A stretch of 8,579 nt of DNA from Synergistaceae bacterium (GTDB lineage Bacteria; Synergistota; Synergistia; Synergistales; Synergistaceae). Shown here piece by piece: positions 1 to 5,313 of this stretch. Both the position numbers and the translations under genes were made by a program. The notes below the pieces were generated by a model that saw nothing but the letters and a program-made list of their open reading frames with translations, had not been told where the DNA came from and did no database searches. Numbering within the stretch: position 1 is the stretch's first letter; every line of letters begins with the position of its first letter. The stretch lies in assembly GCA_030539135.1 (NCBI GenBank), contig JAUNSQ010000064.1:1-8579 (forward strand), given 5' to 3'.

Positions 1-150
1 TTCCCCCAGTGTTTCATCATATTGATCTAATTTCACGCCTGATACTTCTACTAATTTTCTAACCAGTGAGAAACCATTACTATGAACACCTGTTGAAGGA
101 AGACCAATGATCACATCACCTGCTTTGATATTTTTGCCGTCGATCATCAA
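1..150 (-). CDS. purM: Fragment of phosphoribosylformylglycinamidine cyclo-ligase (PurM), 5' half missing, 3' end off the window
   Basis: Read on the minus strand, this stretch encodes IDGKNIKAGD followed by GLPSTGVHSNGFSLVRK. The second string is the signature of PurM (AIR synthase), which closes the imidazole ring in purine synthesis. The frame is open to the window edge. Upstream, PurM similarity stops around 145-160 and an in-frame TGA lies at 174-172; neither other minus-strand frame continues PurM there. The roughly 150 N-terminal residues of a normal PurM, including the ATP-binding half, are therefore absent. G+C is about 38% by hand count and codons are A/T-rich (TTA, TCA, ACA), unlike the rest of the window. 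The family call is firm. Whether this is a real truncated gene, a recombination remnant or a contig chimera cannot be decided here. The start at 150 (TTG; an ATG follows at 147) is only the first in-frame start codon, not a believable native start. Confidence 0.75.
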   Translation of the reverse strand, partial: MMIDGKNIKAGDVIIGLPSTGVHSNGFSLVRKLVEVSGVKLDQYDETLGE

Positions 151-221
151 CCGGCAACAGTCGCTCTCGTTTCATATTTCTCGCGGCCCTAAGGACGATG
201 CCGATTTTTTCGCGGTTCTAA
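151..221. other. Unassigned spacer between the purM fragment and the hydrolase gene
   Basis: This is the short stretch downstream of the hydrolase stop codon. I find no stem followed by a T-run that would make a convincing intrinsic terminator on the minus strand. A minus-strand ATG at 175 opens a short frame that runs into the purM segment in the wrong frame. It could be the first codons of a native downstream gene cut off at the junction, but I do not recognise it. Confidence 0.4.
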
Positions 222-1088
222 CTATTGCCCGTTAGCGGGCGTCTGTTCCATTGTTATCGTTTGCCCGTCGGAAGTCAGGGATATCTCGCCGTGCCTCGTC
301 TGACATGTCTTTTTCGTCCCGTAGACGTCAAGCATGAGAAGGAGCCCTTTATTGTCCTTGTATTCCGGCGAGTCGGTTATGACGCAGTACTCGGGGTTGG
401 TCGTTTTCAAGAGTTCCTTGAACGGAGCGCTGTTTCTTAGGAACATCCCATGGTGCGGCAGCTTCATGAAGTCATATTTCGGGCCGCATACCCTGAGGAA
501 GTCCGTCATTCTTTTATCCGTAGCGTCGCCCATGAAGACAAATCTCTTCTCGCCGAACGTCACGACGCATATCACGGAGTAGTCGTTTGAGACCATGCCT
601 TCCGACATGATAGACGGGTAGAGCGCGACGCCTATGCCGCCGATATGAAATTTCACGGCTCCCTCCGTCAAGATGTGCGGCGCGATATTTTTGTCTTTCA
701 GCGCCTCGACGTATTTCCTGTATGCTTTCTTATCCTTTGTGTAATTCGGCCCGTATATCTCTCCGACCGGCAGCTCCGTGATGATTTGTCCGGCACCGCC
801 GACGTGGTCTTTGTCGTAGTGTGAGAGCAGCAGACAGTCGATGGAGATTACGCCCATGTCTTTGAGTTTCGAGAGGACCATTGGTGCGGTCTCGATATAC
901 CCAGTGTCTATCATCATGGCCTTGCCGCCCTGCCGGAGGAGTATGCAGTCGCCCTTGCCGACGTTGAAGATAGTTATCTGTAACTGAGCGTCCGGCGACA
1001 GTGTTTCAAAGGCGAATGTCCGCGCCGCTGCGGCGAGGAATAGCGATATGACGAAGAGCATAAGGGTAGTTTTTAAGGTCTTGTTCAC
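222..1088 (-). CDS. Exported ComEC/Rec2-type metallo-beta-lactamase-fold hydrolase
   Basis: This 288-residue protein starts with a basic N-terminus and a hydrophobic stretch (about residues 5-22) followed by an Ala-rich segment ending in TFA, so it is probably a Sec signal peptide and the protein is exported. The mature part has the pattern of the C-terminal hydrolase domain of ComEC and related stand-alone proteins: IFNVGKGDCILL (40-51), MIDTGY (59-64), the metal-binding SHYDKDHVGG (89-98), MGDAT (186-190) and KLPHHG (209-214). The substrate is unknown; relatives act on DNA or other phosphodiesters. There is no ComEC membrane channel domain. The start is GTG, which overlaps the stop of the upstream gene in a GTGA; AAGGAG lies 9 bases upstream (1103-1098), so translation is probably coupled. 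It is the last gene of the minus-strand operon. The fold is sure, the precise role is not. Confidence 0.88.
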   Translation of the reverse strand: MNKTLKTTLMLFVISLFLAAAARTFAFETLSPDAQLQITIFNVGKGDCILLRQGGKAMMIDTGYIETAPMVLSKLKDMGVISIDCLLLSHYDKDHVGGAGQIITELPVGEIYGPNYTKDKKAYRKYVEALKDKNIAPHILTEGAVKFHIGGIGVALYPSIMSEGMVSNDYSVICVVTFGEKRFVFMGDATDKRMTDFLRVCGPKYDFMKLPHHGMFLRNSAPFKELLKTTNPEYCVITDSPEYKDNKGLLLMLDVYGTKKTCQTRHGEISLTSDGQTITMEQTPANGQ

Positions 1089-1528
1089 GAAGCGTTTCTC
1101 CTTGCGATGATTTTTTCAAGCGTTGCGGCGAACCTCGCGTCGTCCTCGGCGGTACGCTTTGCGGGCCCTTTCGTCCGTCCTCCGCCGCGGCGGAACTTTG
1201 CCTTCATCTCTCGCTCTTCGAGCATGAAGTCCATCTTCTCGGGGAGGTATTCTATCCCGACGGGGCTCATCGCGAATGCTCCTTTGGAGATTATCAGCGC
1301 CGCGAGCCCCCAGTCCTGAGTGACGACGACATCCCCGGCCGCAGTGATGTTGGCGATTTTGATGTCCGCCTCCTGAGACTCGTCGCCGACGACGATGTGC
1401 CTGTCCGATTCGATGATATGGTCGAAGCTGGCCACTGTCACGACTTCGACGTTCTCACGCTTGCCTGCGTTAAGCGCGTATTGCAGCGCGTTCTTCGGGC
1501 ATGCGTCGGCGTCGATGACTATCTTCAT
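1085..1528 (-). CDS. YaiI/YqxD family protein (DUF188, UPF0178), PIN-like fold
   Basis: This is a cytosolic protein of 147 residues, the usual length for this family. It begins with the family signature MKIVIDADACP (1-11). It continues with VVVTQDWGLAALIISKGA (67-84) and ends with the basic RRGGGRTKGP (113-122) and the AEDDARF helix (127-133). The early DxDxC motif and the central D72 fit the acidic cluster of PIN/NYN-like nucleases, so an RNA-directed role is often suggested, but no activity is established for the family. The ATG at 1528 is dictated by the conserved N-terminus. I see no good SD before it. It lies 10 bases after the preceding gene's stop, so re-initiation by ribosomes from that gene is plausible. 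Its stop overlaps the start of the hydrolase gene. Confidence 0.92.
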   Translation of the reverse strand: MKIVIDADACPKNALQYALNAGKRENVEVVTVASFDHIIESDRHIVVGDESQEADIKIANITAAGDVVVTQDWGLAALIISKGAFAMSPVGIEYLPEKMDFMLEEREMKAKFRRGGGRTKGPAKRTAEDDARFAATLEKIIARRNAS

Positions 1529-1538
1529 TCGGGAATAT

Positions 1539-1907
1539 CTAAGCTTTGAGGCAGCCGCAGATATCGAGGTTGCCGCAGTCGACGCTCTGCGCCGTGATGT
1601 TAGTTATCTTTATCTTGCCCTGCCTGTGGAGCGTGAGCGCGAGGGAGATTATCGTCTCAGGTGTCACGCCGATCTTCGCGGACAGTTCCTCTGGGTCGAT
1701 GGAGCCGGTCTCGCTTACCGCCGAGGCTATAGCGTCCCCAAGGCATTCGACCCACTGCTGGAACAGCGCGTTCATCTCCGGTGTGTTCGACGACGCCGTC
1801 TGGTTTATCTTCACAACCGATTCAAAAATTCGGGCGGAGACGAGTTCGAGAGAATGTACCAGAGCCTTCATGTCCTGCTGTTCCAAATCTTTTATGTCGA
1901 TATTCAT
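1539..1907 (-). CDS. Small protein with putative winged helix-turn-helix and Cys-rich C-terminus; function unknown
   Basis: This is a 122-residue protein I do not recognise as a named family. The first 60 residues are predicted mostly helical. Residues 68-102 (SIDPEELSAKIGVTPETI, then helix and RQGKIKI) read like a winged helix-turn-helix: an acidic helix, a turn, a recognition helix beginning at TPETI, and a short beta wing. The tail has three cysteines, C111, C117 and C119, plus C55 earlier, which could bind metal or sense redox state. Cytosolic, with no signal peptide or membrane segment. The ATG is supported by a strong AGGAGGG SD at 1924-1918, 10 bases upstream. It is the first gene of the minus-strand operon and faces a divergent promoter region, the usual arrangement for a local regulator. 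The gene is firm; DNA binding is inferred from the pattern alone. Confidence 0.8.
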   Translation of the reverse strand: MNIDIKDLEQQDMKALVHSLELVSARIFESVVKINQTASSNTPEMNALFQQWVECLGDAIASAVSETGSIDPEELSAKIGVTPETIISLALTLHRQGKIKITNITAQSVDCGNLDICGCLKA

Positions 1908-1948
1908 AGAAAAATTACCCTCCTGTGTGTTTTATTCAACGCAAAGTA

Positions 1949-1962
1949 ATTATATAATAGCA
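1949..1962 (-). promoter_or_regulatory. Candidate promoter (extended -10) for the minus-strand operon
   Basis: On the minus strand this reads TGCTATTATATAAT: an extended -10 (TG-C-TATTAT, 1962-1954) overlapping a perfect TATAAT (1954-1949). No good -35 is present at the right distance, which is tolerated with an extended -10. Transcription would start roughly 40 bases upstream of the winged-helix gene. The call rests on visible motifs only. Confidence 0.45.
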
Positions 1963-1967
1963 ACGGG

Positions 1968-1984
1968 AAAAAGTGAGTCTTTTT
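1968..1984. repeat. Inverted repeat between the divergent promoters, possible operator
   Basis: AAAAAG-TGAGT-CTTTTT is a perfect 6-base inverted repeat with a 5-base centre. It lies between the minus-strand -10 and the plus-strand -35 candidates, where a bound repressor could block both. Such a short A/T repeat can also arise by chance in an A/T-rich spacer, so operator function is speculative. Confidence 0.3.
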
Positions 1985-2012
1985 GCCTGATGTTGTATGC
2001 TGTAAATATATT
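1983..2012 (+). promoter_or_regulatory. Candidate sigma-70 promoter for the seven-gene plus-strand operon
   Basis: TTGCCT (1983-1988) and TATATT (2007-2012) are separated by 18 bases. This would give a leader of about 55 bases before the phosphodiesterase gene. A second pair, TTGCAA (2030-2035) and TATATA (2053-2058) with a 17-base spacer, is a closer sequence match, but it would place the transcript start almost on the SD, so I prefer the first. No other plausible promoter is seen before the following genes, which are packed end to end. Confidence 0.4.
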
Positions 2013-2064
2013 TATTGTTGTTTTTGCAGTTGCAAGCTCGCTGCTTTTTAGCTATATATCTGCT

Positions 2065-2071
2065 GAGGTGA
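2065..2071 (+). promoter_or_regulatory. Ribosome binding site that selects ATG 2076
   Basis: GAGGTGA matches the anti-SD closely. GAGG ends 7 bases before the ATG at 2076 and only 4 bases before the in-frame TTG at 2073. The ATG is therefore the better start. Confidence 0.6.
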
Positions 2072-2075
2072 TTTG

Positions 2076-2636
2076 ATGTCCACGGAAGTTATTAACTGCG
2101 ACAGGCTCGGGGTCATGTCGGATACGCACGGGAGCCTCAACGGCTGGAGTTTCGCTGTTGACGCGATAGGCCCGGTAGGCGCCATGCTCCACGCTGGCGA
2201 CGTACTGTATCACGGGCCGCGCAACCCGATCCCGGAATGGTATCAGCCCAGCGACCTTGGTTCCGCCATTAAAAATTATAAAGGTATGCTGCTCGTCTCA
2301 CGCGGGAACTGCGACGCCCCGGTAGACGAGATGGTCACGAACATGGAGTTTCACCCGTGGGTGTCGCTCGTCTGGAACGGCAGGAAGATAATAATGATGC
2401 ACGGCGACAATATCCCGTTGCTGCACGCACTGGCGCACGAGGGGCAGGCAGACCTCGTCATCTCAGGACATACTCATATCCCGTCGCTTGAACGCGAAGA
2501 GGGGATGATTTTTCTTAACCCGGGCTCGACTACGCTGCCGAAGGGCGGCTCGCGGGCGAGCGCCGCGGTGATAGACGATAAGGCGATAACTGTGTTGACG
2601 CTTGATGGAGATGTACTTTACAGTGAAAAATGGTGA
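2076..2636 (+). CDS. yfcE: YfcE-type metallophosphodiesterase
   Basis: This 186-residue protein is close in length and pattern to E. coli YfcE (184 residues), a Mn-dependent phosphodiesterase active on small phosphodiesters in vitro with no settled physiological substrate. All calcineurin-like metal motifs are present: SDTHG (15-19), AGDV (40-43), RGNCD (76-80), MHGD (108-111) and GHTH (131-134). The stretch HGPRNPIPEWYQP (46-58) and the NPGS...PKGG segment (148-158) are specific resemblances to YfcE. Cytosolic. The ATG is chosen from SD spacing. It is the first gene of the plus-strand operon and its stop lies one base before the likely start of the GAF membrane gene. Confidence 0.92.
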   Translation: MSTEVINCDRLGVMSDTHGSLNGWSFAVDAIGPVGAMLHAGDVLYHGPRNPIPEWYQPSDLGSAIKNYKGMLLVSRGNCDAPVDEMVTNMEFHPWVSLVWNGRKIIMMHGDNIPLLHALAHEGQADLVISGHTHIPSLEREEGMIFLNPGSTTLPKGGSRASAAVIDDKAITVLTLDGDVLYSEKW

Positions 2637-2637
2637 G

Positions 2638-3438
2638 ATGAAGCCACGCAGGGTGTTCCGCAGAAGAAAATTCTGGCCGCAGTTCCTGTGGCTTTTGGTG
2701 CTCGTGCTCTTTGTCCCTCTGGGATGTGCTTTGAACTCTACGTCTCTGCTCGTCGCCGCGATATTGACGGCGTTCCTTGGGCTGAACGAATCGGGGCGGT
2801 GGTCGTACAAGACGAACCTGCTCTTATGCGCCGTGTGCGCGGTGGCTGGGACTATCGGCGGAGTGTTTACATGGTTCGAGATGGTCTCGGTATTTCTTCT
2901 GCTGTTCGCGACTGGCGGCTTCATGCTCTATTACAGAGGACTGTCAGCCGGGATGGTTCACGTTATGTCAGATTTGGGCGCGGCGGTCTCGCGTGGCAAG
3001 ACGATGGAAGAGATCGTCGATATCGCGCTTGAGGAGCTTGGAAATATGATCCCCGACAGCGAGGCGTTCATCGCGCTGACTGACAAAAGCGGCGGGCTTT
3101 TCCTGCCCGAGAGCGGCGAGGAGCCGCGCTTTCGCCTGAAGGAGAACGGGGCTGCGCTTTGGAAGGTATTCGCGTCTGGAAGACCTTACGTCACGGGTTC
3201 GGTAAATGTCTCGAAAGACCAGCCGCTTTGGCGCGACGCGTGCTCTCTGATGTCCATACCGCTAAAGGCGTATGGCGACAAACTTGGCGTATTGCAGGTG
3301 GAGTCGGATATCCCGCATGCGTTCTCCGACGAAGACCTGACGAAGCTGCACATGGTGGCCATGGTCATCGCGCAGCCTCTGCATCTGTTCGCGTACCCCG
3401 TGAAGGATTCGCGCGAGGAGACCGAGCGTCTGTTATGA
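2638..3438 (+). CDS. Four-helix membrane protein with cytosolic GAF domain
   Basis: This 266-residue protein has a very basic N-terminus (KPRRVFRRRK), then four hydrophobic segments at about 13-30, 33-49, 59-77 and 80-99, then a soluble part (106-255) with the layout of a GAF domain: a helix with MEEIVDIALEEL, a strand FIALTD, the SIPLKAYGDKLGVLQVES core (206-223) and a final FSDEDLTKLHMVAMVIAQPL helix. No kinase, GGDEF, EAL or phosphatase domain follows, so it would be a sensor without a built-in output. The ligand is unknown. The start is uncertain: ATG 2638 puts the basic stretch directly before the first helix and follows the previous stop by one base (re-initiation); in-frame alternatives are ATG 2605, ATG 2611 and GTG 2623. 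Its stop overlaps the next start (ATGA). Architecture is fairly sure, function unknown. Confidence 0.82.
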   Translation: MKPRRVFRRRKFWPQFLWLLVLVLFVPLGCALNSTSLLVAAILTAFLGLNESGRWSYKTNLLLCAVCAVAGTIGGVFTWFEMVSVFLLLFATGGFMLYYRGLSAGMVHVMSDLGAAVSRGKTMEEIVDIALEELGNMIPDSEAFIALTDKSGGLFLPESGEEPRFRLKENGAALWKVFASGRPYVTGSVNVSKDQPLWRDACSLMSIPLKAYGDKLGVLQVESDIPHAFSDEDLTKLHMVAMVIAQPLHLFAYPVKDSREETERLL

Positions 3439-4262
3439 TATTGATAGATATGCACGTCCACAGCACGAGTTCAGACGGGACGTATGCGCCGGAGAAGCTG
3501 CCTTTGGCGGCGAAGCACAGGCATCTTTCGTTCGTCAGCCTGACGGATCACGATACGACCTCTGGGCTGCCGCGTTTTGCGGCGGCTTGTCACAACGTCG
3601 GCATAGGCGGCCTTTGCGGCATAGAGCTGTCCGCCGACGCGGATTTTACGATGCATATACTAGGCTATCGCATAAAGCCGGGGTGCAAGGCGTTCGAGAA
3701 CAAGCTCGAAGATATACGCATGTACCGCGACAAGAGGAACGTAGAGATATGCGACAAGCTGCAAAAGCTCGGGATGGACGTTACGGTCGAGGGCGCGGCG
3801 AAGTATTCAAACGGAGAGGTCGTCGCGCGTCCGCATATCGCGCACATGATGATAGCCAAGGGATATGTCTCGTCTATCTACGAGGCGTTTGCTAAGTATA
3901 TAGGAGCCGGGGGCTCGGCGTACGTCCCGCGCGTGAGGCCGTCGGCGGAAGAATGTATCGAAATGATTTCCGGCGCGGGAGGGCTGGCCGTCCTTGCTCA
4001 CCCGGCACAGACGCGGCTCGCCGACGATAAGCTGGAGGCGCTTCTGTCGAGGCTAAAGGACGCGGGTCTGTGGGGGCTCGAGGCTATATATTCAAGCCAC
4101 AGCCCGGAACAAATATGTAAATATCTTGGAATGGCGGATAAATTCGGCCTTTGTTCAACGGCCGGATCGGATTTTCACGGAGCAAACAGCCCGGGAACAG
4201 AACTCGGAATGCCGGTATCGGAGGACTTACTGCCGTGGGCGCGACTGGGCGTAGAGATATAG
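3435..4262 (+). CDS. PHP-domain phosphoesterase, YciV/RNase AM (3',5'-nucleoside bisphosphate phosphatase) type
   Basis: This cytosolic protein of 275 residues is the typical length for the YciV/TrpH group. The metal-binding PHP motifs are complete: DMHVHSTSSDG (5-15), SLTDHDT (35-41), GIELSA (62-67), RPHIAHMM (132-139), VLAHP (186-190), EAIYSSHS (216-223) and AGSDFHG (243-249). Characterised relatives hydrolyse 3',5'-nucleoside bisphosphates (pAp) or, as E. coli RNase AM, trim RNA 5' ends. Which applies here cannot be told from sequence, so no symbol is given. The start overlaps the stop of the GAF gene by four bases (ATGA). The nearest GAGGAG (3415-3420) is far upstream, so coupled translation is likely. 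Its TAG stop overlaps the SD of the threonine aldolase gene. A phosphodiesterase two genes upstream suggests a shared theme of nucleotide or RNA turnover, but this is inference. Confidence 0.9.
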   Translation: MILIDMHVHSTSSDGTYAPEKLPLAAKHRHLSFVSLTDHDTTSGLPRFAAACHNVGIGGLCGIELSADADFTMHILGYRIKPGCKAFENKLEDIRMYRDKRNVEICDKLQKLGMDVTVEGAAKYSNGEVVARPHIAHMMIAKGYVSSIYEAFAKYIGAGGSAYVPRVRPSAEECIEMISGAGGLAVLAHPAQTRLADDKLEALLSRLKDAGLWGLEAIYSSHSPEQICKYLGMADKFGLCSTAGSDFHGANSPGTELGMPVSEDLLPWARLGVEI

Positions 4263-4275
4263 GAGGGTAATTCTT

Positions 4276-5313
4276 ATGGAGAAGATTATGGATTTTCGCA
4301 GCGACACAGTGACAAAACCAACCGAAGAGATGCGCCGCGTCATAGCGTCGGCTGAGGTCGGAGACGATATATACGAGGACGATCCTTCGTCGAACGCGCT
4401 CTCCGCTTACGCGGCGGAGCTGACAGGCAAAGAGGCGGCCATCTACGTATGCTCCGGGACTATGGGAAACCTGCTGGCTTTCCTCACCGCCGGCAAACAC
4501 GGCGAGAGCCTGTTGGCTGGCAAACGCTCCCACGTCTGGTGCGCCGAGGTTGGAGGGTTTTCCGCGCTTGGCGGTCTATGCCCGTATCCGCTGGATGACG
4601 ACGAGGGGATACCTAAGGCCGAGGACATTGAACCTGCGAGCCGCGCGGACGGCAATATACACCACCCGGACACGACAATCCTTGCTCTGGAGAACACGCA
4701 CAACTATACGGGCGGCATAGCCACGTCGCCGGAGCGCTTCGCCCCGGTCGCGCGAGAGGGCAAACGCCTCGGCTTCCATGTCCACCTCGACGGCGCGAGG
4801 ATATTCAACGCGGCCGTCTACTACAAAGCGGACGTAAAAGCGTTCACGAAAGAGGTCGATTCGGTGCAGTTCTGCCTGTCAAAAGGGCTCGGCGCGCCGC
4901 TTGGCTCGATGCTCTGCGGAACGCATGACTTCATAGAACGCGCCAAGAAATGGCGCAAGCGCGTTGGCGGAGGCCAGCGCCAGGTCGGCATCGCAGCAGC
5001 GGCCGGGCTGTACGCGCTCAAGAACAATATCCCGCGCCTCGCGGACGACCACGCGAACGCGCTTCTGCTCGCGGAGCTTCTTGGAAAGGGCGGCGTCCCG
5101 GTCGAGAAGGTGCCGAATATGACGAACATGGTCTTCTTCCCGATGCCGGAGGGCTCGATGAGCGACGAGGCTTTTGAGAGAAAATGCCTCGAACGCGGAC
5201 TGCTGACGCACATGATAGGGCCGCGCCGCGCGCGTCTCGTTACCCACCTTGACGTTACTAGGGAAGACTGCGAACGCGCGGCGGAGATAATAACCGGAGT
5301 CCTCAGAGCGTGA
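4276..5313 (+). CDS. ltaE: Low-specificity L-threonine aldolase (PLP enzyme)
   Basis: Cleaves L-threonine and L-allo-threonine to glycine and acetaldehyde; cytosolic, fold type I PLP enzyme. The protein is 345 residues, normal for the family. Visible signatures are FRSDTVTKPT (7-16), GDDIYEDDPS (29-38), the phosphate-binding SGTMGN (60-65), ENTHNYTGG (139-147), HLDGAR (170-175) with the PLP-ring aspartate D172, and SKGLGAPLGS (202-211) with the Schiff-base lysine K203. H86 lies where the family's ring-stacking histidine is expected. A strong AGGAGGG SD (4261-4267) sits 8 bases before the ATG; a second ATG four codons later is less well placed. The SD overlaps the upstream stop and the gene's own stop overlaps the next start (GTGA), so it is embedded in the operon. 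Nothing in the sequence links it to its neighbours' functions. Confidence 0.95.
   Translation: MEKIMDFRSDTVTKPTEEMRRVIASAEVGDDIYEDDPSSNALSAYAAELTGKEAAIYVCSGTMGNLLAFLTAGKHGESLLAGKRSHVWCAEVGGFSALGGLCPYPLDDDEGIPKAEDIEPASRADGNIHHPDTTILALENTHNYTGGIATSPERFAPVAREGKRLGFHVHLDGARIFNAAVYYKADVKAFTKEVDSVQFCLSKGLGAPLGSMLCGTHDFIERAKKWRKRVGGGQRQVGIAAAAGLYALKNNIPRLADDHANALLLAELLGKGGVPVEKVPNMTNMVFFPMPEGSMSDEAFERKCLERGLLTHMIGPRRARLVTHLDVTREDCERAAEIITGVLRA

Noticed and set aside
145..175. Possible start of a native minus-strand gene (ATG 175, reading MKRERLLPV)
   Set aside because: Only about nine codons remain before the purM joint, the SD is weak, and I cannot identify the product.
1395..1949. 184-codon open frame on the plus strand
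   Set aside because: It runs opposite two convincing minus-strand genes, has no recognisable domain, and is Arg- and Leu-rich as expected from a G+C-rich antisense frame.
2004..2013. AAATATATTT perfect palindrome
   Set aside because: Ten A/T bases in an A/T-rich promoter spacer are likely by chance and overlap the -10 candidate.
3159..3434. Long 5' extension of the PHP gene frame upstream of 3435
   Set aside because: The extension overlaps the GAF coding sequence in another frame, is Arg-rich with no domain, and the PHP motif starts right after the ATG at 3435.
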